This document shows positions 9,257-17,355 of a stretch of 61,600 bases of DNA, one piece after another. Below the pieces are notes generated by a model, which saw only the letters and a program-made list of their open reading frames with translations, did no database searches and was not told the origin of the DNA. Positions within the stretch are counted from its first letter, which is position 1, and every line of letters starts with the position of its first letter. The translations under genes were made by a program, and so were the position numbers. Source of the stretch: an uncultured Clostridia bacterium (GTDB lineage Bacteria; Bacillota; Clostridia; Christensenellales; Aristaeellaceae); assembly GCA_934663625.1 (NCBI GenBank), contig CAKUKP010000004.1, positions 1-61,600 on the forward strand, given 5' to 3'.

Positions 9257-9285
9257 ATTATAAAGTAGATGTTTATATAAAGCAA
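9257..9285 (-). promoter_or_regulatory. Sigma-A promoter of dprA-topA-trmFO-hslVU
   Basis: On the minus strand, TTGCTT (9280-9285) and a perfect TATAAT (9257-9262) are separated by exactly 17 bases, about 45 bases upstream of the dprA ATG. Confidence 0.8.
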
Positions 9286-9296
9286 GTGAAAAGATT

Positions 9297-9340
9297 AAAC
9301 AAATGCAAGAAAGCGCCATCATCTGCCTGACGATAGCGCT
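9297..9340 (-). terminator. Possible terminator after the 9.4-10.3 kb gene
   Basis: AGCGCCATC (9312-9320) pairs with GATAGCGCT (9332-9340) with one mismatch, and the minus strand continues into T-rich sequence. The stem is imperfect and the T tract is broken, so this is tentative. Confidence 0.4.
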
Positions 9341-9375
9341 ATAACGCAATGCGGGGGGAAAGCTTTCGGGACGCG

Positions 9376-10299
9376 TCATTTTGAAAACCGGTATTCCGCC
9401 TGACCGTTTTCCTCGTTGTAGGAAAGCCATTCAAAGTTCAGGTTCAATTCGCGCGCGATGACCTCCATCACGGTCTTTGTGGTGCAGTAAAACCATTTGG
9501 AGGGCATCCATCCGGCTTTTTTCAAAAAGGCGACCGCGGGGCAATAATCCACCGAAACGCGCATTTCATGATCGTTTATATCGATGTGCAGCGCGTTCTC
9601 CGCTTCCTCCAGATGGTAGGTATGCCGGATGAATTCTGCGAGCGGTTCAAAGCCCTTGCCGCGCATTTTATCGATTTCGGGCGCGTAGAAGTTTCGGGTA
9701 AAGCGGGTCAGGTATTCCTCGACCTCCGCATCGCCGAAATTTCTGCCCAGATAATCCACGCCCATGCTCATATAATTGTGGAATTCGCGGTGCAGATATT
9801 TGTTATCGGATGCGGTGCGATCCATGATCAGCGTATCGGGGGTGATGATCATCTTGCCGTTGAACTTATCCGGATCATAGATCAGCATCTGACAGGCGGC
9901 CTTATCCACGCGGGTAAAATCATATTGGTAGCAAAGACCGAATCGTTCTACCGCCTTGCGGTACAGATCGCAGTGCAGGCAGTATTTATCATAGGGCTTG
10001 ATATGCGTAAAGCCCAGCAGGCGGCCCTTGGAGGGGCAGAACCGCATCTCGTTATAGTACCAGCCGCCCTTTTCATCGTACATCATGACGAAATCGGCAG
10101 CTTCTTCATTCAGCGAATACGACCAGTATTCCCAACAGCCGCGCAGCCCGAATTCGCGCAGCTTGCGCGTGAGAATGCCGTTGCGATCGGGATTGAAGAT
10201 ATCATCCCAATAGCGCTGCACCTCCGCGAAGCCGTGCTTTTCTTCGATGAAAGCAAAAAGCTCGCTGTAGGAGGGAATAAACTCAGTACAAGAAATCAT
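9376..10299 (-). CDS. Protein of unknown function, 307 aa, downstream of a sugar ABC transporter
   Basis: I do not recognise this family. It is a soluble-looking protein with no signal peptide or membrane segment and is rich in aromatic residues (RGCWEYWSYSL, GGWYYNEMRF). Several cysteines stand out: CLHCD, CYQYDFTR, KAACQML, DYCPAV and FYCTT. Two histidine clusters, HREFHNY and IRHTYH, could bind a metal. The frame reaches 10323, but ATG 10299 has an AAAGGAAC ribosome site, so that start is used. It follows the sugar-binding protein gene on the same strand after a 108-base gap containing a strong hairpin, so it is probably the last, attenuated gene of the sugar operon. A distant relation to the L-2-amino-thiazoline-4-carboxylate hydrolase-like proteins crossed my mind, but I cannot support it. 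Confidence 0.75.
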   Translation of the reverse strand: MISCTEFIPSYSELFAFIEEKHGFAEVQRYWDDIFNPDRNGILTRKLREFGLRGCWEYWSYSLNEEAADFVMMYDEKGGWYYNEMRFCPSKGRLLGFTHIKPYDKYCLHCDLYRKAVERFGLCYQYDFTRVDKAACQMLIYDPDKFNGKMIITPDTLIMDRTASDNKYLHREFHNYMSMGVDYLGRNFGDAEVEEYLTRFTRNFYAPEIDKMRGKGFEPLAEFIRHTYHLEEAENALHIDINDHEMRVSVDYCPAVAFLKKAGWMPSKWFYCTTKTVMEVIARELNLNFEWLSYNEENGQAEYRFSK

Positions 10300-10333
10300 G
10301 GCGTTCGTTCCTTTCGTGATCATGCCTGGGGCA

Positions 10334-10370
10334 GGGAACGGCTTGCCACTGCAGCAAAGCAGCCGTTCCC
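10334..10370 (-). promoter_or_regulatory. Strong intercistronic hairpin after the sugar-binding protein gene
   Basis: A perfect 10-bp stem (GGGAACGGCT 10334-10343 with AGCCGTTCCC 10361-10370) lies between the binding-protein gene and the unknown gene. No T tract follows on the minus strand, so it is more likely an mRNA-stabilising or partial-attenuation structure, as is common after highly expressed binding-protein genes. Confidence 0.5.
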
Positions 10371-10407
10371 AAACCGTTTATGCGATGATACAGCTATTGT
10401 AACCTGA

Positions 10408-11382
10408 TCAGCTGAGGCGCGCGGCAACTGCGCTTTCCCAATCGAAGTCCGCAATGGTGGTCGCGTCCAGCAGCGTGGGCATGGAAATGGTTTCCTTCGG
10501 CAGTTCTTCACCGGCGAAGATCTTGCCGATGGCGTCGATGGTGTCCCGCGCCTGGGTGATCGGCACGTTCGCGCACATGACCTTCAGGTTCTTATCGTTG
10601 GCTTCCAGCATTTCAAAGCCTTCCGAAGCCCAGCCTGCGCAGATGACGATCGCATCGGAATTCGCCGCCTGAATCGCCGCCAGCGCGCCCGCGCCGGTAT
10701 CGAAGTTGATGCCGTAGAAGATATCGATATCGGGGTTCGCGGTCAGAATGTTCTCCGCGGCGGTCATGGAATCGGTGCGGTTCGCCTTGCCGTCCTGACG
10801 GGCGACGATTTCCACGTTGTCCAGCGCTTCAACGCACGCCTGGAAGGCGTCCGCCATGGGCATGGATACTACGGGGGAAGCCGGGAAGTCCAGAATGGCG
10901 ACCTTGACCTTTTCCTTGCCCGCCAGTTCGGTATTGATGTAGTTTACCGCCCATTCGCCGGTCAGCTGGCCGTTCTTGGCGTAATCGAAGATAACCTTGG
11001 TGGAAATCTTTTCGGAATTCGCGCCGCCATCGAAACAGACCACCGGAATGCCCGCGTCTACCGCGCGATCCAGCACGTCTACCAATGCATCGGGATCGGC
11101 GACCGCGATTGCGATGGCGTCCACGCCCGCGGTGATGAAGTCCTCTACCTGCTGAATCTGGCGGGTTACATCGCCGTCCGCGTCCGCGATGACCATGTTG
11201 TAGCCCTTTTCTGCGCCGTAATTGGTGAAAGTGGCTTCCAGATCGACGTAATATTCATCGCGCCGATAGTACAGATCGATGCCCAGGGTCAGCTTGTCGT
11301 CCTCCGCCAGCGCCGCGGCTGCGAAAAGGAACATGGAAAGAGCGATCGAAAGAACGATAACCAGGGATAATGCTTTCTTCAT
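10408..11382 (-). CDS. Ribose/galactose-type sugar ABC transporter, substrate-binding protein
   Basis: A 324-residue periplasmic-binding-protein type I (RbsB-like) protein. A signal peptide (LFAAAALA before EDDK) precedes two-lobe motifs: TLGIDLYYRRDEYYV, QIQQVEDFITAGVDAIAIA, GIPVVCFDGG and FYGINFDTGAGALAAI. It should capture a monosaccharide and deliver it to the permease encoded upstream. There is no lipobox cysteine at the cleavage site, unlike most Gram-positive binding proteins. The gene follows the ATPase and permease genes in one operon. The sugar cannot be named; ribose-, galactose- and inositol-type ligands are all known in this family. Confidence 0.9.
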   Translation of the reverse strand: MKKALSLVIVLSIALSMFLFAAAALAEDDKLTLGIDLYYRRDEYYVDLEATFTNYGAEKGYNMVIADADGDVTRQIQQVEDFITAGVDAIAIAVADPDALVDVLDRAVDAGIPVVCFDGGANSEKISTKVIFDYAKNGQLTGEWAVNYINTELAGKEKVKVAILDFPASPVVSMPMADAFQACVEALDNVEIVARQDGKANRTDSMTAAENILTANPDIDIFYGINFDTGAGALAAIQAANSDAIVICAGWASEGFEMLEANDKNLKVMCANVPITQARDTIDAIGKIFAGEELPKETISMPTLLDATTIADFDWESAVAARLS

Positions 11383-11450
11383 TGTGTTTTCCTCCTGATG
11401 TTTTATTGTGGATTGTGCAACCGCTGCAGTGGCACAACAGTGAACGTATG

Positions 11451-12938
11451 TCAGGATACCGCCATATCCATGATGGCTTCCTGTGAAAAGTTTTCACGCG
11501 ATATTTCGCCGGAAATCGTGCCCTCGCGCATCGCGTAAATTCGATCGCAGATGCCGATCAGTTCAGGCATATCCGATGAAATCATGATGACCGCCTTGCC
11601 CTTCTGCGCCTGTTGGCACATCAGGCGGTAGATTTCCGCCTTCGCGCCGACGTCGATGCCGCGGGTGGGTTCATCAAAGATCATGATATCGGAATCCACC
11701 GCCAGCCATTTGGCGAGCACCACCTTTTGCTGGTTGCCGCCGGAAAGCAGGCGAACCTCTTTTTCCTCGGTGGGCGTGGCGATATTCAGCTTCTGCACCA
11801 TTTCGCGCGCCAACTCGCGCTCCTTGCGTTCGTTCATCAGCCTGTTGGTGCAAACGTTGTCAAGATTTACGATGCTGGTATTGTGCTTTACGCTCATGCC
11901 CAGAATCAGCCCCTGCTGCTTGCGATCCTCTGGAATCAGCGCAATGCGGTGCGCGATCGCCTGCTGCACCGAATGGAGGTGCACCAGTTCGCCGTTGATG
12001 TAAATTTCGCCGCTGGTGATTTTATCGGCGGCAAAGATAGCGCGCGCGGTTTCGGTGCGCCCCGCGCCCACAAGCCCCGCCAGCCCCACGATTTCGCCGT
12101 GGCGCACGTTCAGATTTACATCGTGCAGAACGCCCGCGCGGTTCAGGTTTCGCACCTCCAGCGCGATATCGCCGATTTCCGCTTCCAGTTTCGGATATTC
12201 ATCCGCCAGTTCACGGCCGACCATCAGCGAAATCAGCCGGTTTCGATCCACTTCCGCCACCGGCAGGGTTTGAATGTGCCTGCCGTCGCGCAGTACGCTG
12301 ACCGTATCGGCGATTTTGAACACCTCGTCCATGCGGTGGGAGATGTAAATGATCGTTATGCCGCGCTGCTTCAGATGATCGATGATGTCGAACAGGCAGT
12401 TCAGTTCGTTGTCCGTCAGCGTCGCGGAAGGTTCGTCCATGATGATCAGATCCGCGTTGAACGAAAGCGCCTTGCAGATTTCCACGATCTGTTTCTGCGC
12501 GATCGAAAGGCGCGAAACTTCTTCGTTTACGTTCAGCTTGATGTGCAGATCATCTACGAATTTCTGCGCTTCGCGGCGCATGTTTTTCCAATTGACCAGA
12601 CCGCGCTGCATGTGCGGCCTGCCCAGAAAGATGTTTTCCGCGATGGACAGCGTTTCCACCAGCTTCAGCTCCTGATGCACCACGCTCAGACCGAGCTTTT
12701 GCGCGTCCAGCGGCTTTTCCACACTGGCGACCTGCCCTTTGAACAGGAAATCGCCCTTCGTCGCCTGATATACGCCGGTCAGAATTTTGATCAGCGTGGA
12801 TTTGCCCGCGCCGTTTTCGCCCATCAGCGCGTGTACGCTGCCGCGGCGCACCTGAAACGATACATCGTCCAGCGCGCGCACGCCGGGAAATTCCTTCGTG
12901 AGGCCACGAATATCCAATATCACTTCGCGTTGATCCAT
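11451..12938 (-). CDS. Sugar ABC transporter ATPase with two ABC domains (RbsA/MglA family)
   Basis: This 495-residue protein drives uptake by the CUT2 class of sugar importers, in which one polypeptide carries both ATPase domains. Domain 1 has Walker A GENGAGKST, signature LSIAQKQIVEICKAL and Walker B LIIMDEPSATL. Domain 2 has the usual degenerate Walker A, GLVGAGRTETARAIF, with an intact signature LLSGGNQQKVVLAKWL and IFDEPTRGIDVGAK. The order is permease-ATPase-binding protein, 11 bases after the permease and 68 before the binding protein. A short hairpin (TTGTGC 11413-11418 with GCACAA 11432-11437) lies in the latter gap. Confidence 0.96.
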   Translation of the reverse strand: MDQREVILDIRGLTKEFPGVRALDDVSFQVRRGSVHALMGENGAGKSTLIKILTGVYQATKGDFLFKGQVASVEKPLDAQKLGLSVVHQELKLVETLSIAENIFLGRPHMQRGLVNWKNMRREAQKFVDDLHIKLNVNEEVSRLSIAQKQIVEICKALSFNADLIIMDEPSATLTDNELNCLFDIIDHLKQRGITIIYISHRMDEVFKIADTVSVLRDGRHIQTLPVAEVDRNRLISLMVGRELADEYPKLEAEIGDIALEVRNLNRAGVLHDVNLNVRHGEIVGLAGLVGAGRTETARAIFAADKITSGEIYINGELVHLHSVQQAIAHRIALIPEDRKQQGLILGMSVKHNTSIVNLDNVCTNRLMNERKERELAREMVQKLNIATPTEEKEVRLLSGGNQQKVVLAKWLAVDSDIMIFDEPTRGIDVGAKAEIYRLMCQQAQKGKAVIMISSDMPELIGICDRIYAMREGTISGEISRENFSQEAIMDMAVS

Positions 12939-12949
12939 GGTTGGCCTCC

Positions 12950-13921
12950 TTACCTGGAGCTCGCCAGACGGCGCTGCTTGTATACGTCGAACGTGATGGC
13001 GAGAATCAGTACCACGCCCTGCACGATCTGCTGCCAGTTGGAATCGACGTTGATCAGCGTCATGCCGTTGGTGAGCAGACCTACGAAGATCGCGCCGAGG
13101 ATAACGCCCAGCGCCTTGCCCTTGCCGCCGGAGAGCGATACGCCGCCCATAACGCAGGCGATAACCGCCTGGAATTCATAGCCCGTGCCCGCCGAGGGCT
13201 GGCCGGAGTTCAGACGGGATACCAGAATGATCGCCGTCAGCGCGGCGAAGAAGCCGCCCATCAGGAAGGCGCATTTGGTGATGAGGTCTACGTTGATGCC
13301 GGAAAGGTGCGCCGCTTCGCGATTGCCGCCGGTGGCGTATACGAAGCGCCCGAATTTGGTCTTTCGGGAAATGAACGAAACCACGATGTAAACCACGATC
13401 ATGATCAGCACCGGCCAGGGTACGATGTTTGCGATGTAGCCGCGGCCGATCCACGCGATGCTGGCGGGGATTTTGCTGATCGGATAGGAATTGGTGATCA
13501 CGTAGCACAGACCGCGCGCGATGTACTGCATGCCCAACGTGGCGACGAACGCAGGCAGGCGGAAATTGGTGATCAGCGTGCCGCTGACCAGTTCGCATAG
13601 AAGCCCGATGAGCAGCGCAACCAGCGCCGCGATTCCGGGCGCGAGTCCCCAATCCACCATGCCCTTGGCGAAGATGATGCCGCACAGACCCACCAGCGCG
13701 CCCAGCGCGAAATCAATAAAGCCGGTGCAGATCATGAAATACTGACCCGCCGCCAGAATCGCCACCATGGAAACCTGGCGCAGCACGTTCATAAAGTTGC
13801 CGTAGGTCAGGAAGTTCGGCGCGATGATCGTCCATACGATCATCAGAAGGATGATGGGCAGGATGATAACGTAATCCCCGATGAAGCTGATAAACCTTGC
13901 AAGTCCAGTATCCTTTTTCAT
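12950..13921 (-). CDS. Sugar ABC transporter permease (RbsC family)
   Basis: A 323-residue polytopic inner-membrane permease of the branched-chain/CUT2 superfamily. Hydrophobic segments run through the protein. Recognisable family stretches include FMNVLRQVSMVAILAAGQ, FVATLGMQYIARGLCYVITN, ATGGNREAAHLSGI and GGVSLSGGKGKALGVILGA. It forms the membrane channel for the binding protein and double ATPase encoded downstream. GGAGGG precedes the ATG. It is the first gene of the operon, with a leader of about 170 bases and the promoter at 14103-14131. Confidence 0.95.
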   Translation of the reverse strand: MKKDTGLARFISFIGDYVIILPIILLMIVWTIIAPNFLTYGNFMNVLRQVSMVAILAAGQYFMICTGFIDFALGALVGLCGIIFAKGMVDWGLAPGIAALVALLIGLLCELVSGTLITNFRLPAFVATLGMQYIARGLCYVITNSYPISKIPASIAWIGRGYIANIVPWPVLIMIVVYIVVSFISRKTKFGRFVYATGGNREAAHLSGINVDLITKCAFLMGGFFAALTAIILVSRLNSGQPSAGTGYEFQAVIACVMGGVSLSGGKGKALGVILGAIFVGLLTNGMTLINVDSNWQQIVQGVVLILAITFDVYKQRRLASSR

Positions 13922-14070
13922 GTGGAAATCCCTCCGTTTTTAACTGTATCGAATCTGGGGTGAACTGCGTATACGATAAAAACGAACCACCTCTCTTTAA
14001 TCACGTCCGCGTCAGCATGTAAAGTGTGTTATTTACCATAATGACTGATAACAACATGCAAATGAAATAA

Positions 14071-14111
14071 TGATAGAAATATGCCTAAATTCTCTGTTTT
14101 TGATTCTATCA
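14071..14111. promoter_or_regulatory. Possible operator for the sugar ABC operon
   Basis: TGATAGAA (14071-14078) and TTCTATCA (14104-14111) form an exact 8-bp inverted repeat. The arms are centred 33 bp apart (about three helical turns), and one arm covers the -10 element. This suits a dimeric or tetrameric repressor, with the ROK protein upstream as the obvious candidate; that link is inference. Confidence 0.4.
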
Positions 14112-14131
14112 TATAATAACGTATATGTCAA
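14103..14131 (-). promoter_or_regulatory. Sigma-A promoter of the sugar ABC operon
   Basis: On the minus strand, a perfect TTGACA (14126-14131), a 17-base spacer and TAGAAT (14103-14108). This is among the strongest-looking promoters in the window, consistent with a repressible operon. Confidence 0.8.
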
Positions 14132-14237
14132 TAATATATTGAAAAAAGATCGCCCGCAACGGCAATAAATTGCGATGATGGGCAAAAACAGGCGCATTTT
14201 ACGCGCGCAGTTTCCACGAGATAGCCCGTTTTCCGGC

Positions 14238-14278
14238 AAAAAACCCGCCGAACGGCGCGGAAGGGCGCGTGCGGCGGG
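14238..14278 (-). terminator. Terminator of the ROK kinase-phosphoesterase-ROK repressor unit
   Basis: On the minus strand a G+C-rich hairpin with a 7-bp outer stem (CCCGCCG / CGGCGGG, 14244-14250 with 14272-14278) runs directly into TTTTTT. Confidence 0.85.
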
Positions 14279-14325
14279 ACTGCGATGCCTGAGAATACTA
14301 TCGAAAACGTGATTATCTGACAAAA

Positions 14326-15534
14326 TCAGCGGGTTAACGCGGCGTACTCCTCCATCTTGAAATAGTAATTGAACATTTCTGAAGCCGCGCCCATGGGCAG
14401 ATCGCGCTCCAGATTGGGGGACAGGCTGATCTTCAATTTACGGTGCGGCATTTTTACGTTCTTGTGAATGTGCAATTCCACCTGCCCGATAAAGCCCGCG
14501 CCCAGCCGAAGCATGGAACCGTACAGCACGACCAGTTCCGGATCGAACAGGTTTACCGCGTTGGCGATGGCGACGCCGATTTGCTGCGCGGCGCGGTTTA
14601 CATAATAGCTGCACACGGGATCGTTCTTTTCGAGCGCCTGACGGATGGCGGCTTCATCGATTTCCGCATTCGCATCCAGCGATGTGTAAATGCCCTGATC
14701 GATGGCGGAACGGATATTCTGTACGATGGCGGGGAACGCCGCTTCGGTTTCCACGCAGCCCTTTTTGCCGCAGTAGCAAAGCTTTTGCGTGGATTCCGAT
14801 GTATTGCACACGCTGTGGCCGATTTCACCGGCGATGCCGTTTGCGCCGCTGTGAATATGACCATCGCAGCAGATGGATGCGCTGAAGCCGTTGGAAATCA
14901 GAATGCACAGGAAATCCGAAGCGTCCGCGGCGCAGCCGAACCGCTTTTCCACGATGGCGGGCAGCGTAACGCCGCTGATGTTGCGCACCATTAAACCCGT
15001 TTCCTGTTCCAGCCGCGGGCGAATCTGCGAATAGACATCCGCGTTGTAGTGAATGAAATTCTTTTCCTGATCGCGCTCCACGCGGTAATAGGCGGGATCG
15101 TTTTCCGGATCGCCGATGCCGATGCCCACCAGCAGCCTGCCTTCGCAGGCGGCGACGGCTTCCTGAATGCGCGCGACGATCGCATCCGCGGCGGCGCGGG
15201 TATCCGCCATATTGACGATATCCTTCCAGCGGTTGCGCACGGTGCCATCGATCTGCATAATCACGGTGGTCACGCAGGCAGGCGTGATCGTAACGCCGAT
15301 CGCGCAGATGAATTCGCGGTTGATTTCCAGCATGACGCGCTTTCGCCCCATACCGGCGGATACCTTGCCGGTTTCGATGATCAGCTTTTCTTCCAGCAAT
15401 TCCTTCGTGATATCGCCGATGGTCGTCGGGCGGTAATCCGTCATTTCAATCAGCTCCGTTCGACTGACGGGGCCGTGCGTGATGATCAGATTTAGAACCA
15501 GATTGCGTTTGTGCGTGCGATAATCAAATTCCAT
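14326..15534 (-). CDS. ROK-family transcriptional repressor (XylR/NagC-like)
   Basis: A 402-residue sugar-responsive regulator. The N-terminal ~80 residues form a winged helix-turn-helix (ITHGPVSRTELIEMTDYRP). The remainder is a ROK sugar-kinase-like domain with GIAGEIGHSVC and the zinc-binding CYCGKKGC signature at the domain hinge. A TTG at 15540 is possible, but ATG 15534 has better spacing from AAAGG and is preferred. The gene ends at a terminator about 130 bases before the sugar ABC promoter, so it probably represses that operon until its sugar arrives. It is co-oriented with and close behind the phosphoesterase and ROK kinase genes (43-base gap). Confidence 0.9.
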   Translation of the reverse strand: MEFDYRTHKRNLVLNLIITHGPVSRTELIEMTDYRPTTIGDITKELLEEKLIIETGKVSAGMGRKRVMLEINREFICAIGVTITPACVTTVIMQIDGTVRNRWKDIVNMADTRAAADAIVARIQEAVAACEGRLLVGIGIGDPENDPAYYRVERDQEKNFIHYNADVYSQIRPRLEQETGLMVRNISGVTLPAIVEKRFGCAADASDFLCILISNGFSASICCDGHIHSGANGIAGEIGHSVCNTSESTQKLCYCGKKGCVETEAAFPAIVQNIRSAIDQGIYTSLDANAEIDEAAIRQALEKNDPVCSYYVNRAAQQIGVAIANAVNLFDPELVVLYGSMLRLGAGFIGQVELHIHKNVKMPHRKLKISLSPNLERDLPMGAASEMFNYYFKMEEYAALTR

Positions 15535-15577
15535 TCCCAAAAGCCTTTCTTTGATTTGTGAACCGCGATTGATGCGG

Positions 15578-16318
15578 TTATCGAAATTCCAGCAGGGTGA
15601 TCTCCGGCGCGGCGCCCAGGCGGATGGGCAGCTTGCTGCACCCGATTCCGCGGGATACGTATACCTGAAGATCGTTCATGCGGTGCAGCCCGCGCACCGC
15701 GCAGATCGGATAGCGGCGTTCAAAGCCCACGACGTAGGGCGTGATCCCCAGCAGGTTGATCTGGCCGGCGTGCGTATGCCCGCTGAGCATCAGATCGCAT
15801 TTACAATCGGCGATGATGGGGAAGTGCGATAGCAGAATTCGATAGTCCGCTGCCGACTGAAACAGATTGCACGAATCGGGCGCGCCGTATTTGTGATCAT
15901 CCACGCCGCCGATGGCGATCGTGCCGCCGCGGAATGGGATGCAGATATCCCGATTGATCAGGGCGCGCACGTTCGGTCTGTCCGAAAGCGCGGAATCGTT
16001 GTTGCCGCGCACGGCGTATGCGCCCAGCGGAAAAACCAGATGCGACAGTGCATCGAAGAATCGATCGCATTGCGCCGCGCCTTCGCCGTAATCGCCGCCG
16101 AGCAGCAGAAGATCGGCGTTTGCCGCATCGATCGTATCGATGATTTCGTTCAGACGATGATCCGGTGTACAGGCGCGCAGATGCACATCCGCGCACAGAA
16201 CCGCGTGCACGCCGCGCAGAAATTCGGGCGCGCCATCGATAAAAACCCGCTCCGTGCGCGGTTTCGGCACATAGCCGATGTGCAGATACGGATCGGGTCG
16301 AATGACTGTATTATTCAT
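15578..16318 (-). CDS. Calcineurin-like metallophosphoesterase (YkuE/YaeI type)
   Basis: A 246-residue two-metal phosphoesterase. The metal ligands appear in order: ADVH, GGDY, RGNND, LSHFP and SGHTHAGQINL. The C-terminal VSRGIGCSKLPIRLGAAPEITLLEF matches the YkuE/YaeI subgroup, whose characterised members act on lipid-linked or wall-associated phosphodiesters. That subgroup often has an N-terminal membrane or Tat segment, which this protein lacks, so it is probably cytosolic. The ATG overlaps the ROK kinase stop by 8 bases, which indicates coupled translation. The substrate is unknown. Confidence 0.85.
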   Translation of the reverse strand: MNNTVIRPDPYLHIGYVPKPRTERVFIDGAPEFLRGVHAVLCADVHLRACTPDHRLNEIIDTIDAANADLLLLGGDYGEGAAQCDRFFDALSHLVFPLGAYAVRGNNDSALSDRPNVRALINRDICIPFRGGTIAIGGVDDHKYGAPDSCNLFQSAADYRILLSHFPIIADCKCDLMLSGHTHAGQINLLGITPYVVGFERRYPICAVRGLHRMNDLQVYVSRGIGCSKLPIRLGAAPEITLLEFR

Positions 16319-17273
16319 GCTGATCCAGCAGCAGCGCAGCGCCGTAAACGCTCGCCTGATCGCCCAGCTTCGCGGGAATGAACTGCGCGGGATAGCGCTG
16401 ATCGTTCAGCGAATAATGGCGGTACGCGGCGATCATGCGATCGATAAATTTGCTGCCCAGCTTCGTGATGCCGCCGCCATAGATGAAGATATTGATATCA
16501 AAGATCTGGTTGAGGGAAAAGAACATTCTGCCCAGATATTCCGCGCCGCGGTTGACCACCTCCAGCGCCAGCGAATCATTGGTGCGCAGCGCCTTGCCCA
16601 CGGCGATCATATCGATGTTGGAAAGCGTGCCCGCGTAATTCAAAATGCTGCTGTCCTCGCCCTCCTTGATGCGGTCGGTTACATATTTTGCCATGTGCGC
16701 GCCGGAGCTGATGGACTGCACGCAGCCCACCACGCCGCAGGTGCAGGGATAACCGGTGGAATCGGATACGAACATGTGCCCGATTTCGCCCGCCATGCCG
16801 TGCATTCCGCGATACAGCTTGCCGTTTAAAATCAGCCCGCCGCCGATGCCGGTCGCCAGCGCGGCATAGATCATATCATCGTGCCCGACGCCCGCGCCCA
16901 GCTGATGTTCCGCCAGCGCGGCAGCGTTGGCGTCGTTATCCAGCTGCACGCGCACGCCCAGACGGCTGGACAGCATATCGCGCACGGGGGCGTTGGTCAG
17001 GGAATTTAAAAAGCTGGTGTCCAACACAATGCCCTTTTTGTAATCGATGTAGGAGGGGAACGCCGCGCCCACGCCCTGCAGAAGATCGATGGTCAGGTTG
17101 TTTTTCGAAAGCAGATGGCGCGTGAGCGCGGTCAGCAGATCCATCAGTTCGTTCAACGATATTTCCTGATCCGTAAGAATCTGGTTGTGATCGATCATGT
17201 CCATCGATTCGTTGAAAAGACCCAGCTTGGTGGTGGTGGGCCCCACGTCAATACCGATTCTGAAATTGGACAT
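16311..17273 (-). CDS. ROK-family sugar kinase
   Basis: A 320-residue ROK kinase that phosphorylates a hexose or N-acyl hexosamine with ATP. The phosphate-binding loop is GIDVGPTTTKLGLF; the sugar-binding and catalytic LDNDANAAALAE and TGIGGGLILNGKLY-type motifs are intact. HGMAGEIGH is followed by the zinc signature CTCGVVGC. There is no DNA-binding N-terminus, which separates it from the repressor at 14.3-15.5 kb. GGGAGG precedes the ATG and a strong promoter lies 40 bases upstream. It probably phosphorylates the sugar imported by the nearby ABC system; that pairing is inference. Confidence 0.92.
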   Translation of the reverse strand: MSNFRIGIDVGPTTTKLGLFNESMDMIDHNQILTDQEISLNELMDLLTALTRHLLSKNNLTIDLLQGVGAAFPSYIDYKKGIVLDTSFLNSLTNAPVRDMLSSRLGVRVQLDNDANAAALAEHQLGAGVGHDDMIYAALATGIGGGLILNGKLYRGMHGMAGEIGHMFVSDSTGYPCTCGVVGCVQSISSGAHMAKYVTDRIKEGEDSSILNYAGTLSNIDMIAVGKALRTNDSLALEVVNRGAEYLGRMFFSLNQIFDINIFIYGGGITKLGSKFIDRMIAAYRHYSLNDQRYPAQFIPAKLGDQASVYGAALLLDQHE

Positions 17274-17313
17274 AGCGCGCCTCCCATGCGAAAATTGTTG
17301 GATATTGTTCTAT

Positions 17314-17342
17314 ATTATATCCCATTTCGGATGCTTTTGCAA
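17314..17342 (-). promoter_or_regulatory. Sigma-A promoter of the ROK kinase
   Basis: On the minus strand, TTGCAA (17337-17342), 17 bases, then TATAAT (17314-17319), placed in the gap just after the miaA stop. Confidence 0.75.
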
Positions 17343-17355
17343 TGCGTTGCGCAGA

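Larger units (their letters stand above)
13922..14325. other. 404-base intergenic region between ROK repressor and sugar ABC operon
   Basis: This AT-rich stretch holds, in minus-strand order, the ROK-gene terminator (14238-14278), a strong promoter (14103-14131), an 8-bp inverted repeat overlapping the -10 (14071-14111) and a leader of about 170 bases ending in GGAGGG before the permease. The only notable open frame (14033-14323, minus) covers the terminator and promoter and is not credible. Confidence 0.7.

Noticed and set aside
14033..14323. 96-codon open frame on the minus strand between the ROK repressor and sugar permease
   Set aside because: It covers a Rho-independent terminator and a consensus promoter, has no ribosome site and shows no recognisable protein features.
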